From Apostichopus japonicus (lineage: Eukaryota; Echinodermata; Holothuroidea; Aspidochirotida; Stichopodidae), in NCBI RefSeq assembly GCF_037975245.1, contig NC_092582.1, positions 13,142,077-13,206,076 of the forward strand: a stretch of 64,000 bases of DNA. Direction: 5' to 3'. The translations under genes were made by a program, and so were the position numbers. Position 1 is the first letter of the stretch. Each line of letters opens with the position of its first letter. Shown here piece by piece: positions 61,601 to 63,834 of this stretch. The notes under the pieces were generated by a model. The model worked only from the letters and a program-made list of their open reading frames with translations. It was not told the origin of the DNA and made no database searches.

Positions 61601-63834
61601 TCCATTCACTGTGTGTCGTCGATGCCAATTCACTTTTGCTTTTGTCTTAGCAAGGAAAGAATCATTATTTTGTAACCAACATGTCAATTTTTTTTGGGTT
61701 TTTCGCTTTCAATTTTCTCTTCTTTAGGAGATTTTGAGAACGACAACTTTCACTTTTGCTTTTGTCTTAGCAAGGAAAGAATCGTTTTTTTTGTAATTTT
61801 TGTTTTTGTTTTTTGTTTTTTAATTTTCTCTTCCGTAGGAGATTTTGAGAACGACAACTTTCTATTAAGTGCCGCAGATGGCAATTTGACTACGATCTAT
61901 GTGACTTGGAGAACACTAGCAGTGACGATAGATGTCAGGTCTGGTCTCTTGGACATGCTGCTTCAGTTACCTGATCAGTTCAAAGGAGACAACACCAGAG
62001 GATTAATAGGTATGACGATAGGTTTATCCATGCAGTGTCTTTGCTGCTGGAAGAATTTTAAATCACTCTCATACCAGGGTGAGGTCAGGAAGATGTGTTG
62101 TTTTCTATTACTCGGAATGGAGGAGGAGCGAGGAGGGATCCCTTGTTATTTCAAGATATAAACACACCTGCTCCAAAGTATTAATTTCCCGATTCTATGC
62201 CCGATTTTCTTTCCTTCACACACTTACCATGCAGTTTTTCAGTTCTGGTTTAACCGATATATTAGTGAAAGTATCAGAGATTTTCAATTAGAGACTTAAT
62301 TGTTTATCTCCTTTTTTCTTTTTCCTTTAATTATTATTTTGGTTAGTTCCCACCCCCCCCACACCCCTTTCCTTTTTTTTTATATTTTGAATGCACAATT
62401 GATAATCATTATCACAGATTTTCTAATCAGACATTGAATTGTGCAAATAATTATATCTACCCCTTTAAGGAACTTTTTCCAGGGTTTCAAGCTCATCACC
62501 AGATAATTCTTGACTATAAAATGACTGTTACTTTGAATTTAATTTTTTGATGAAATGAACTATAATAATACCTGAGAAACATCTTCAACTTCCTTAAAAA
62601 ATAGCCAACATACTTGCACCCTTGGACTAAAAAATTTTTCCAGTTGGCTGCTCTATAGTGATTGCCATGCTAGGATAAAAAAAAAAAGCCAATTGCCAAC
62701 TTTGTTTTAACTTTAGGCCAGTACTGTATGGTTCTCTCATATTTTTTCCTTCCTTTGGCTAGCATTTAATTACAGATAATTGTTTATTTTTATATTTTTA
62801 GTATTTTTTATTTTTTAAATTATTATTATTTTTTATTTTAATTTTTTTTTTTTTTAATTTATTTATTTTTTCTTTCTACAGGAGTTTGGAATGATGACAT
62901 CACGGATGATTTCCTTCTTCCAAATGGCACTCTTCTCTCCCCCAGTGGTGCTGCTGGAAATTACACAGATGAAGACTTCTTTCTATTCGGGGAGGAATGT
63001 AAGTGTGATTTGGTGTGGGCAAGATGCAGTGTGGGAGGGATGGAAGGGGGAGGGAGAGGGGGCAGGAGTCAAGGTTATGGTTCTCTCAAGAACAGTGCTG
63101 TCAATGCTGTACTACTCTTTTGCAAAAAATTTTGCTGTTTTTTTCTTTTTAATTAATTACATTATGAGGTTTTTGGCAATTCAATCACCAATAGAGTCTT
63201 CATACGACAGACGGAGCTCAGTTTCAAATGTCAGATTGAATAATTAGAGATGATTCATAAAGAGAACATATCATTATGTCTTAATCATACCACATCATAG
63301 ACAGAGATTAATTAAAGGATAAACCCCGATCATATTTCAGATCTTTATTGAGAAGGGTATGAAAACAGGTTGAAATTAAGGTTGATATATAATACAGAGA
63401 GGTGTTAGGTCCCCACCCCCCTCCGTTGTTAAATGCATTTGGATGAGCCGTACGTACGTTCTAGGTCAAGGTAACTATTCTAATCTTAATGTCATTGGAA
63501 GTTGATTAATAATGTATTGAATGTTTCTTTTCTTTCTCTTTTTTTTGTGGTCCTCATCTTTCAGGGAGGATAGATCCAGCAGATTCATTCTTCGATGTCG
63601 GGGTATCACGTGCCCGCCGCCAGATATCTGCCGATGCCGGTTTCATGCCGGTCTTCCTGTCAAACCTGGTTTCCAGCTTTGAAATGAGCGATCCGTCGTT
63701 CTTAAACACTGCAAGGTCTGGATGTAACAACAACAGGCAGTGTCTATTTGATACATTAGCAGCAGAGGACATGGAGCTGGGGATGGGTACCAAAAACAGC
63801 CAAGAAACAAACGAAGCCTCGGAGAGGGTTTTAG
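6707..63834 (+). CDS. Partial multi-exon gene: secreted VWD/NIDO/AMOP mosaic protein
   Basis: Twenty-seven exons, listed separately, join in one frame with matching splice phases at every junction and give about 1565 residues without a stop; the gene continues right of the window. Predicted order: signal peptide (1-30), FN3-like (32-121), acidic Thr-rich linker (122-171), VWD (about 176-330), C8 (about 355-439), TIL (about 442-500), TILa/EGF-like (511-564), LDLa (565-604 and 605-653), sushi (654-712 and 713-769), EGF (770-807), calcium-binding EGF (808-847), NIDO (848 to about 1110), AMOP (about 1120-1279), VWD (1280 to about 1440), then an uncharacterised stretch with RARR. The set resembles alpha-tectorin, mucin-4 and SUSD2 without matching any of them. 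An extracellular matrix, mucus or adhesion role is inferred. A membrane anchor, if present, lies beyond the window. Two optional micro-exons (22139, 29058) are not counted. Confidence 0.88.
6801..9630. other. Intron 1, left part: nothing recognisable
   Basis: AT-rich intronic sequence with G-rich runs near 6970 and 8410. I found no exon with paired splice sites and no clear transposon ends before the element starting at 9631. Confidence 0.5.
9631..9815. repeat. Left subterminal GGTTCT/AGAACC array
   Basis: Right after the terminal repeat, GGTTCT or its complement recurs about every 15 to 30 bases in both orientations (for example 9647-9652, 9680-9685 and 9781-9797). Such arrays bind the accessory transposase protein in CACTA elements; that role is inferred here. 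Confidence 0.7.
12681..12966 (+). pseudogene. SAMD3-like gene fragment, first piece, with in-frame TAG
   Basis: After an acceptor (TATACAG, AG at 12679-12680) the frame reads an amphipathic helix region with the phrases EKYAPKII and AKELMRAYR, then hits TAG at 12819. It then continues open to 12966, starting [11 protein letters not shown]. The APKI...LMRAY pattern followed by an acidic run matches a family of SAMD3-like/uncharacterised proteins common in fish and marine invertebrates. The stop codon inside conserved-looking sequence argues for decay. It lies inside the transposon on the plus strand, in phase 0 like the next two pieces. Confidence 0.55.
14687..14782 (+). pseudogene. SAMD3-like gene fragment, second piece (32 codons)
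   Basis: A 96-nt open stretch bounded by an acceptor (CCAATCTTAG) and a strong donor (GTAAGT), phase 0 at both ends. It encodes [19 protein letters not shown], the LP-x-hydrophobic-F-x-E motif seen between the middle and C-terminal parts of SAMD3-like proteins. It keeps good splice sites although the flanking pieces carry stops. A phase-1 reading is also open, but it joins neither neighbour. Confidence 0.5.
15968..16252 (+). pseudogene. SAMD3-like gene fragment, C-terminal piece, with in-frame TGA
   Basis: The acceptor TTTTTCAG precedes [11 protein letters not shown]; the frame meets TGA at 16049 and then resumes in the same frame with [20 protein letters not shown] and [10 protein letters not shown], ending at TGA 16250. 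The IEYP-x-EA-x-x-T-x-x-FLQ signature is the conserved C-terminal end of SAMD3-like family members. Order and strand agree with the pieces at 12681 and 14687. With two internal stops the copy is probably dead, unless transcripts edit or skip them. Confidence 0.6.
16272..16430 (+). pseudogene. C2H2-like zinc-finger fragment in the transposon
   Basis: The frame starting at ATG 16272 encodes CDFC, then a 16-residue gap and HLEIAH, a loose C2H2 finger with the FxxLxxLxxH spacing of the helix half. It lies 20 bases after the SAMD3-like end and may be the start of a second gene or a rearranged N-terminal finger. The open frame runs to 16637 but loses any motif after the finger. I do not claim a functional product. 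Confidence 0.35.
17400..17892. repeat. Right subterminal GGTTCT/AGAACC array
   Basis: GGTTCT and AGAACC alternate throughout. A unit of about 110 bp containing AAAAGTTCTTGATAGAACC and GCATACGGGACAAAATG occurs twice almost unchanged (17557-17650 and 17665-17760), with a third, partial copy near 17830. The array ends in the inverted terminal repeat TTTTCTTAGAGTG. Confidence 0.8.
18011..18076 (-). mobile_element. tRNA-derived SINE head (Gly-TCC-like)
   Basis: On the minus strand an A box (TTAGCTCAGTGG, 18059-18070) and a B box (GGTTCGAGTC, 18016-18025) are spaced as in tRNA genes, with a TCC anticodon in the expected loop. Several D-stem, anticodon-stem and T-stem pairs are lost and the acceptor stem does not close. 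That points to a SINE or tRNA pseudogene rather than a working tRNA. It lies just outside the large transposon. Confidence 0.6.
19497..19672. mobile_element. Fold-back MITE / long inverted repeat
   Basis: Arms of roughly 70-80 bases read as inverted copies: CAAATAATGAATGG and GTGCAATAGTGCAAATATTTC on the left, with GAAATATATTTGCCCTATTGC and CCATTCATTATTTG on the right. They enclose a loop of about 15 bases near 19572-19586. The arms diverge by a few indels. The word TTATACAACACCT at the right edge also has an inverted partner near 19877-19890, so the full element may extend to about 19897. Confidence 0.65.
22139..22177 (+). CDS. Possible 39-nt cassette micro-exon
   Basis: A long T-tract followed by ACCCACAG gives a strong acceptor, and 39 bases later GTATGG is a usable donor. 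The length is a multiple of three, both ends are phase 1, and the inserted residues ([13 protein letters not shown]) contain no stop. It would fit between the signal-peptide and FN3-like exons without shifting the frame. There is no domain signal, so chance is a real alternative. Confidence 0.3.
27485..27580 (-). mobile_element. tRNA-derived SINE head (Leu/Ser-like)
   Basis: On the minus strand the A box TGGCCAAGTGG (27563-27573) and B box GGGTTTGATCCCC (27487-27501) are intact, about 65 bases apart. The gap is expanded by G-rich filler (CCCCCTCCCCCTCCCC on the plus strand). The spacing and filler rule out a normal tRNA. It lies about 235 bases upstream of the FN3-like exon. Confidence 0.55.
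27816..28085 (+). CDS. Exon 2: fibronectin type III-like domain
   Basis: The acceptor is CTTTCTTTCAG and the donor GTAAGA; 270 nt, phase 1 at both ends, the usual shape of a shuffled FN3 exon. The 90 residues show the FN3 landmarks: IEVEW in strand B, VYEEVYS near strand C and [12 protein letters not shown] (the L-x-x-x-T-x-Y core) near strand F, ending in TTG. Two candidate N-glycosylation sites (NTS, then weaker) lie near the start. This module is not part of the vertebrate alpha-tectorin or MUC4 layout. Confidence 0.82.
29058..29105 (+). CDS. Possible 48-nt micro-exon
   Basis: A T-rich tract with TTTTTTCCTCAG is a strong acceptor and GTAACA a weak but usable donor. The 48 nt are open in phase 1-1 and would add [17 protein letters not shown] between the FN3 and linker exons. 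A lone Cys and no domain match keep confidence low. Confidence 0.3.
29323..29405. repeat. TA dinucleotide microsatellite
   Basis: About 40 TA units with one CT interruption near the left end. It produces artefactual Tyr-Ile open frames on both strands. Confidence 0.95.
31269..31418 (+). CDS. Exon 3: acidic Thr-rich linker
   Basis: 150 nt in phase 1-1 with acceptor GAAACAG and a perfect GTAAGT donor. The 50 residues are rich in Thr, Ser, Asp and Glu ([20 protein letters not shown]) with no Cys, typical of an O-glycosylated mucin-like spacer. It separates the FN3-like domain from the first VWD. Alternative donor GTATGT three bases earlier would break phase, so GTAAGT is preferred. Confidence 0.75.
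31419..32191. other. Intron between linker and first VWD exon
   Basis: Ordinary intron with poly-C runs at its left edge. No exon or element is recognised. Confidence 0.5.
32192..32394 (+). CDS. Exon 4: first VWD domain, N-terminal part (GDPH)
   Basis: 203 nt from acceptor TTTTTAACAG to donor GTAAGT, phase 1 in and phase 0 out. It starts the von Willebrand factor D module with [11 protein letters not shown] and [15 protein letters not shown], the canonical start including the GDPH motif. In MUC2, MUC5AC and MUC4 the peptide is cut between Asp and Pro at low pH. The following strands ([22 protein letters not shown]) are intact. Confidence 0.92.
33383..33490 (+). CDS. Exon 5: first VWD domain, middle part
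   Basis: 108 nt, phase 0-0, acceptor ATTTATCAACAG, donor GTAAGT. It encodes [20 protein letters not shown], the repeated beta-strand region of VWD in which a short hairpin carries the V-x-V-N/D-G turn. It joins exon 4 in frame. Confidence 0.9.
34550..34705 (+). CDS. Exon 6: first VWD domain, C-terminal part
   Basis: 156 nt, phase 0-0, acceptor TTCATATCACAG, donor GTGAGT. The key phrase [18 protein letters not shown] is the calcium-binding C-G-L-x-G-N-(F/Y)-(N/D) signature ending VWD modules, here with Leu where many have Cys. The next exon lies 9 kb away, across the 7.7-kb transposon. Confidence 0.92.
34706..35832. other. Intron left of the second large transposon, with TA microsatellite
   Basis: Intronic sequence with CCACCC/GGGGTGG runs near 34725 and 34865. 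From about 35567 it becomes a compound TA/TATG microsatellite that reaches the left end of the transposon. Translations of the microsatellite are meaningless. Confidence 0.6.
35850..36430. repeat. Left subterminal array of the 7.7-kb transposon
   Basis: A unit near GGCTTGCGGCGACTTCGCAG plus GAAAGG recurs about every 30 bases, some twenty times. A longer phrase GACTTCACTTTTCACATGCA occurs three times (35909, 36031, 36208), showing higher-order duplication. The open frames here on both strands (for example the GDFAG-type repeats) are artefacts. Confidence 0.9.
37112..37225 (-). CDS. Candidate minus-strand exon in the transposon, 37 codons
   Basis: On the minus strand a T-rich tract ending TTTCTTTTAG is an excellent acceptor. 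The only open phase after it is 0, reading [16 protein letters not shown] and then 21 more residues to TAA. The start resembles the strand-2 segment of METTL23-like methyltransferases, but no glycine-rich SAM-binding motif is visible upstream. It could be a captured host-gene scrap or chance. It does not join in phase with the exon at 38307. Confidence 0.25.
   Translation of the reverse strand, partial: VILSDREDASPHLERLVNCNVAIPAAWHSTLLSKSQI
38307..38403 (-). CDS. Candidate first coding exon of a minus-strand transposon gene
   Basis: The minus-strand ATG begins [15 protein letters not shown] and the frame stays open for 32 codons to a perfect donor, GTAAGT. It lies about 500 bases on the minus side of the CCAAT palindrome at 38898, so it could be the divergent partner of the plus-strand gene. 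No family is recognised, and the downstream exons are not resolved. Confidence 0.35.
38898..39011. promoter_or_regulatory. Candidate divergent promoter inside the transposon
   Basis: The palindrome GATTGGCCAATC (38898-38909) places CCAAT boxes on both strands. TATAAAT at 39005-39011 would serve the plus-strand gene, whose first exon probably starts about 30 bases later and ends at the GTAAGT donor at 39087. The minus-strand ATG at 38403 lies on the other side. This is a sequence-pattern inference only. Confidence 0.45.
39797..39866 (+). CDS. Candidate internal exon of the plus-strand transposon gene
   Basis: Bounded by TTTTTTCCCAG and GTGAGT, 70 nt. The frame cannot be fixed because the exon before it (ending 39086) is short and the exon after it has a stop upstream of its first ATG. 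It may be 5' untranslated. Confidence 0.3.
40403..41119 (+). pseudogene. EnSpm-like transposase N-terminus, split by an in-frame TAA
   Basis: An exon starts after TTATTTTCAG (AG 40258-40259). From ATG 40403 the frame is open to TAA at 40691, then continues in the same frame to TGA at 41117. After the stop come [18 protein letters not shown] and [15 protein letters not shown], then a Cys-pair region YYCGSC...CNIC, then LEPQIQNLF. This order matches the N-terminal region of large EnSpm/CACTA-type transposase-like proteins of fish and marine invertebrates: a hydrophobic TF-A-x-x-H helix, a zinc-ribbon-like C4 and the LExQL motif. The first half is acidic and variable, as in the family. The catalytic core that should follow is absent; the 296-bp tandem units begin within 50 bases. 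Confidence 0.6.
41169..42648. repeat. Five tandem copies of a 296-bp unit
   Basis: Units start at 41169, 41465, 41761, 42057 and 42353, exactly 296 bases apart, and differ by only a handful of substitutions (for example TTCTCAG versus TTCTAAG, CTTGATG versus CTTAATG). Each opens with a short frame KFGRSMN...[10 protein letters not shown] followed by TAA. It resembles the end of the truncated frame just upstream (FKGSMD...VTFQILRT), which suggests the unit grew from that exon end. Each also carries acceptor-like sites (CCATTACAG, CTACGTACAG). The low divergence implies recent amplification or gene conversion. Confidence 0.95.
42658..42720 (+). CDS. Candidate terminal exon of the plus-strand transposon gene
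   Basis: After the last 296-bp unit, TTTTCTATTCCTACAG is a strong acceptor and the phase-0 frame [20 protein letters not shown] ends at TAA. An AATAAA overlaps its end (near 42702). It could be the 3' exon of the transposase gene with the middle deleted. A matching upstream donor is not evident. Confidence 0.35.
   Translation, partial: EKLKHLKDDGSLIETNKKKS
42960..43560. repeat. Right subterminal array of the 7.7-kb transposon
   Basis: A unit of about 61 bp recurs six to seven times: GTAGCTGCGACTGGTTGCAA, then CAAGAAGGCCTTTCCTGCGA, then AGTAACTTTCCTTGCCGCGA. The final 150 bases are a denser mix of GCGAAGT and GCAGCGACT words. Minus-strand open frames here (VAATSR-type) are artefacts of the repeat. 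Confidence 0.9.
43574..43612. repeat. TA microsatellite at the right edge of the transposon
   Basis: A run of TA units with one TATG, matching the microsatellite on the other side of the transposon. It is followed by a short direct duplication of ATATTATAAGTCTAGAAT (43610-43646). Confidence 0.85.
43676..43826 (+). CDS. Exon 7: VWD-C8 junction and start of C8
   Basis: 151 nt, phase 0 in and phase 1 out, acceptor CAATTTTTTTACAG. It begins [14 protein letters not shown], the linker in which secreted VWD modules carry the F-G-x-S-W/Y phrase, and then [12 protein letters not shown] and CSVLQETSG, which open the C8 domain. It is only 100 bases right of the transposon and still in frame with exon 6. 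Confidence 0.9.
44529..44714 (+). CDS. Exon 8: C8 domain, C-terminal part
   Basis: 186 nt, phase 1-1, acceptor TTCCTTCACCAG, donor GTAAGT. The phrases [32 protein letters not shown] and the final W-R-x-x-L-V-C carry the remaining conserved Cys of C8, in the spacing seen in alpha-tectorin and von Willebrand factor. Confidence 0.92.
45171..45382 (+). CDS. Exon 9: TIL domain
   Basis: 212 nt, phase 1 in and phase 0 out. The Cys-rich trypsin-inhibitor-like module starts [16 protein letters not shown] and continues [14 protein letters not shown] to NTCGC, with ten Cys in the typical TIL spacing. In VWD-C8-TIL proteins it closes the assembly unit. Confidence 0.92.
46091..46253 (+). CDS. Exon 10: TILa / EGF-like segment
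   Basis: 163 nt, phase 0 in and phase 1 out, acceptor TTTGTTTCTAG, donor GTCAGT. It runs from [17 protein letters not shown] (the E-C-x-C-x start of TILa or VWC) through [14 protein letters not shown] to [10 protein letters not shown], which resembles the end of an EGF repeat. I read it as the short Cys-rich module that normally follows TIL. Confidence 0.85.
46296..46847 (+). mobile_element. Internally deleted hAT element with transposase C-terminus
   Basis: The ends CAGACCCGTCGAC (left) and, reverse-complemented, CAGACCTGTCAAC (right) form imperfect hAT-like inverted repeats; the 8-bp target duplication is no longer recognisable. Between them about 75 residues of the transposase C-terminal dimerisation region survive: [20 protein letters not shown] and [12 protein letters not shown], the S-N-A-x-x-E-R-x-F-S block of hAT proteins. 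The frame meets TAG near 46631, so the copy is dead. It lies in the intron between exons 10 and 11. Confidence 0.75.
46427..46674 (+). pseudogene. hAT transposase dimerisation-domain remnant
   Basis: This is the reading frame inside the element described above, with [18 protein letters not shown] and [10 protein letters not shown] intact, one internal TAG and an end at TGA near 46674. The N-terminal BED finger and catalytic core are missing. Confidence 0.75.
47020..47216 (+). pseudogene. Fossil LDLa exon (tandem duplicate of exon 11)
   Basis: GGTCTGTTTAGAACAAGA recurs at 47100 and, in the real exon, at 47325. Flanking intron words (TGTAAACTAGT at 47025 and 47221; GTAAAA-ACTCACAAA at 47051 and 47255) repeat too, so exon and intron were duplicated together with a unit of about 200-225 bp. 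The fossil reads [11 protein letters not shown] and then stops; its acceptor AG is gone (GCAAAG instead of TTACAG). Confidence 0.8.
47324..47443 (+). CDS. Exon 11: LDL-receptor class A repeat 1
   Basis: 120 nt, phase 1-1, acceptor TTCCATTACAG, donor [26 protein letters not shown] and then [12 protein letters not shown] contain the six Cys and the calcium cage D-x-x-x-D-C-x-D-x-S-D-E, so calcium binding is expected. A degenerate duplicate lies just upstream. Confidence 0.92.
47444..48216. other. Intron between the two LDLa exons
   Basis: T-rich intron; nothing recognised apart from poly-T runs near 48060. Confidence 0.5.
48217..48363 (+). CDS. Exon 12: LDL-receptor class A repeat 2
   Basis: 147 nt, phase 1-1, acceptor CTCCTGTACAG, donor [26 protein letters not shown] and then [10 protein letters not shown] keep the Cys spacing and the acidic calcium cage, with Asn-Tyr replacing the usual Ser-Asp pair after the third acidic residue. 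The N-terminal ATPSDD is a short linker. Confidence 0.9.
49087..49263 (+). CDS. Exon 13: sushi (CCP) domain 1
   Basis: 177 nt, phase 1-1, acceptor TTTTGTTTCAG, donor GTAAGT. The pattern C-x-P-P-x-V-x-x-G, then [17 protein letters not shown] and PMC supplies the four Cys of a CCP module. The usual final Trp is replaced ([11 protein letters not shown]), so this is a divergent copy. Confidence 0.85.
49264..50359. other. Intron between the two sushi exons
   Basis: Intron with several chance open frames, G-rich runs near 49485 and 50147, and a local 22-base duplication (GGGGAGCTCATGTTCATCGC / GGGGAGCTCGTGTTCATCGC, 50156-50200). Nothing gene-like. Confidence 0.5.
50360..50530 (+). CDS. Exon 14: sushi (CCP) domain 2
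   Basis: 171 nt, phase 1-1, acceptor TTGTCTTTCCCAG, donor [53 protein letters not shown] are the four-Cys CCP framework with hydrophobic positions conserved; the Trp before the last Cys is again missing. NGT is a candidate glycosylation site. Confidence 0.88.
50840..50953 (+). CDS. Exon 15: EGF-like domain 1
   Basis: 114 nt, phase 1-1, acceptor TTTCCTTGCCAG, donor [24 protein letters not shown] and [15 protein letters not shown] form a complete six-Cys EGF. The segment [12 protein letters not shown] fits the Asp/Asn hydroxylation consensus, although the leading D-x-D-E for calcium is absent. Confidence 0.93.
51425..52030. repeat. Minisatellite, unit about 56 bp
   Basis: About eleven diverged copies of GAGTCACTCTATCATCTCTA then TCGGGAAAAAGATTGAACTA, some with poly-G insertions. 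It fills half of the intron between the EGF exons. Confidence 0.85.
52207..52326 (+). CDS. Exon 16: calcium-binding EGF domain
   Basis: 120 nt, phase 1-1, acceptor TTCTCTTTCAG, donor GTGAGA. It starts DIDEC, the calcium-binding signature, and contains [12 protein letters not shown], the Asp/Asn beta-hydroxylation site, with six Cys in register. The last 40 nt ([11 protein letters not shown]) are the source of a fossil array downstream. Confidence 0.95.
52327..52860. repeat. Tandem array of EGF exon-tail fossils
   Basis: Four further diverged copies of a 105-118-bp unit follow exon 16. Each unit pairs the exon end (GGTTTCAATGGAGATGGG, CTGCAGAGGTGAGAG) with the first 50 bases of the intron (GATTATGTAAAT, TGAATATGCATTAGGCTT). 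Divergence increases to the right: the nearest copies keep GAGGTGAGAG or GAGGTAAGAG, while the far ones have lost it. None has an acceptor. Confidence 0.85.
53007..53170 (+). CDS. Exon 17: NIDO domain, part 1
   Basis: 164 nt, phase 1 in and phase 0 out, acceptor CTTTTTCAG, donor [26 protein letters not shown] and then [12 protein letters not shown] match the start of the nidogen-like domain: L-x-x-F-G-x-x-x-x-D and the P-F-x-(F/Y)-x-x-x-x-Y strand. Confidence 0.9.
53775..53939 (+). CDS. Exon 18: NIDO domain, part 2
   Basis: 165 nt, phase 0-0, acceptor TTCTCTTGCAG, donor [26 protein letters not shown] and then [20 protein letters not shown] are the core of NIDO: N-G-x-(I/V)-x-F and I-A-P-F-W-x-D-x-D. 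Confidence 0.93.
54698..54859 (+). CDS. Exon 19: NIDO domain, part 3
   Basis: 162 nt, phase 0-0, acceptor CGTCTCTACAG, donor GTGAGT. It continues [32 protein letters not shown], the F-x-x-(T/S)-W-x-x-(I/V)-x-T-W strand of NIDO. An NAT glycosylation sequon is present. Confidence 0.93.
54860..56241. other. Intron within NIDO, with two tandem duplications
   Basis: It contains a near-perfect 110-bp tandem pair (55121-55230, 55231-55340) and a duplicated copy of the downstream acceptor region (described at 55965). Otherwise ordinary intron. Confidence 0.7.
55121..55340. repeat. 110-bp tandem duplication
   Basis: GAGACCATCTAAGTCAGACA starts at 55121 and again at 55231; the two copies differ at only a couple of positions near the end (TTTCCCAA versus TTTTCCG). 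The low divergence implies recent origin. Confidence 0.95.
55965..56258. repeat. Tandem duplication covering the acceptor of exon 20
   Basis: AATAGCTATGGAGGTTTAGA occurs at 55981 and 56130, and GCAGACAA(C/A)CACATTC at 56098 and 56238. The upstream copy keeps a usable acceptor (AG 56100-56101) and the first codons (TNTF-like) but then reads TAA, so only the right copy can be productive. Confidence 0.88.
56242..56734 (+). CDS. Exon 20: end of NIDO and start of AMOP
   Basis: 493 nt, the longest exon, phase 0 in and phase 1 out, acceptor TCCCCCGCAG, donor [26 protein letters not shown] and [14 protein letters not shown] finish NIDO (T-x-x-F-Q-x-x-L-x-T-D-G-x-x-S/T-F). [15 protein letters not shown] and [17 protein letters not shown] open AMOP, in the same order as MUC4. 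Between the AMOP halves is a basic insert with RRLRS and SPGRRGG, an R-x-x-R type protease site. Confidence 0.93.
56735..57524. other. Intron within AMOP
   Basis: It begins with a short TACATACATGCTATTG repeat region. No other structure is seen. Confidence 0.5.
57525..57716 (+). CDS. Exon 21: AMOP domain, middle part
   Basis: 192 nt, phase 1-1, acceptor TTTCCAACACAG, donor GTTAGT (weaker than its neighbours). [20 protein letters not shown] and [18 protein letters not shown] are the AMOP block C-(L/Y)-x-x-x-x-P-x-x-x-G-x-G-x-x-C-C-Y. Confidence 0.9.
57717..58993. other. Intron between the AMOP exons
   Basis: AT-rich, no exon or transposon recognised. Confidence 0.5.
58994..59113 (+). CDS. 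Exon 22: AMOP domain, C-terminal part
   Basis: 120 nt, phase 1-1, acceptor TTAATCGACAG, donor [26 protein letters not shown] and then [11 protein letters not shown] complete AMOP with the D-x-x-P-x-x-x-C-C and F-C-x-x-Y/F-x-x-x-R-P motifs. Confidence 0.92.
59114..60313. other. Intron before the second VWD, with 22-bp tandem repeat
   Basis: It holds four copies of GTAGGTGGTCTGTGATGTCA plus CA (about 59293-59380) and GGGACCCTC-type repeats near 59700. A weak B-box-like sequence near 59865 was not called. Confidence 0.6.
59293..59380. repeat. 22-bp minisatellite, four copies
   Basis: Four near-identical units of GTAGGTGGTCTGTGATGTCA followed by CA; the last has GATATCAT instead of GATGTCAC. 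Confidence 0.95.
60314..60528 (+). CDS. Exon 23: second VWD domain, N-terminal part (GDPH)
   Basis: 215 nt, phase 1 in and phase 0 out, acceptor CCATTCAAAG (A/T-rich but in phase), donor [26 protein letters not shown] and LGDYQVGLI are the MUC4/SUSD2-type VWD start directly following AMOP, with GDPH intact. FEIQGRTQ and [12 protein letters not shown] continue the fold; few Cys, as in MUC4. Confidence 0.93.
61392..61476 (+). CDS. Exon 24: second VWD domain, strand exon
   Basis: 85 nt, phase 0 in and phase 1 out, acceptor TGTCTCTTCAG, donor GTAAGT. Encodes [20 protein letters not shown], the middle beta-strand hairpin of VWD. NNT is a sequon. Confidence 0.88.
61631..61861. repeat. 120-bp tandem duplication covering the acceptor of exon 25
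   Basis: CACTTTTGCTTTTGTCTTAG starts at 61631 and 61751, and CTTTAG/CCGTAG followed by GAGATTTTGAGAACGACAAC ends both units. The left copy therefore keeps a full acceptor (AG 61726-61727) and nine exon codons. Confidence 0.95.
61839..62009 (+). CDS. Exon 25: second VWD domain, C-terminal part
   Basis: 171 nt from the right-hand acceptor TTCTCTTCCGTAG, phase 1-1, donor [59 protein letters not shown] end the VWD with the P-x-x-F-x-x-x-x-x-G-L-x-G region of MUC4-type domains. A second, in-frame acceptor at 61726-61727 would lengthen the exon by 111 nt. Confidence 0.92.
62010..62881. other. Intron after exon 25
   Basis: Poly-T and AT-rich intron (dense T/TA runs 62810-62880). Nothing recognised. 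Confidence 0.5.
62882..62998 (+). CDS. Exon 26: post-VWD segment
   Basis: 117 nt, phase 1-1, acceptor TTTCTTTCTACAG, donor [26 protein letters not shown] is the typical N-D-x-x-D-D-F-x-x-x-G-x-x-L segment that ends MUC4/SUSD2-type VWD domains. NGT and NYT are sequons. Confidence 0.9.
62999..63564. other. Intron before exon 27
   Basis: Ordinary intron; the open frame read from exon 26 into it is read-through. Confidence 0.5.
63565..63834 (+). CDS. Exon 27: post-VWD region with RARR site
   Basis: 270 nt, phase 1-1, acceptor CATCTTTCAG, donor GTAAGG. It starts [13 protein letters not shown] (W-x-I-x-x-x-x-S-L/F-F is the usual phrase after VWD in MUC4), then [10 protein letters not shown] with an R-A-R-R furin consensus. 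Next come [15 protein letters not shown] and a CNNNRQC pair typical of the end of the MUC4 VWD extension. The frame continues into a further exon right of the window. Confidence 0.9.

Noticed and set aside
62891-63247. Open frame of 118 residues
   Set aside because: A shifted frame overlapping exon 26 and running into the intron; the exon's phase-1 frame is the supported one.
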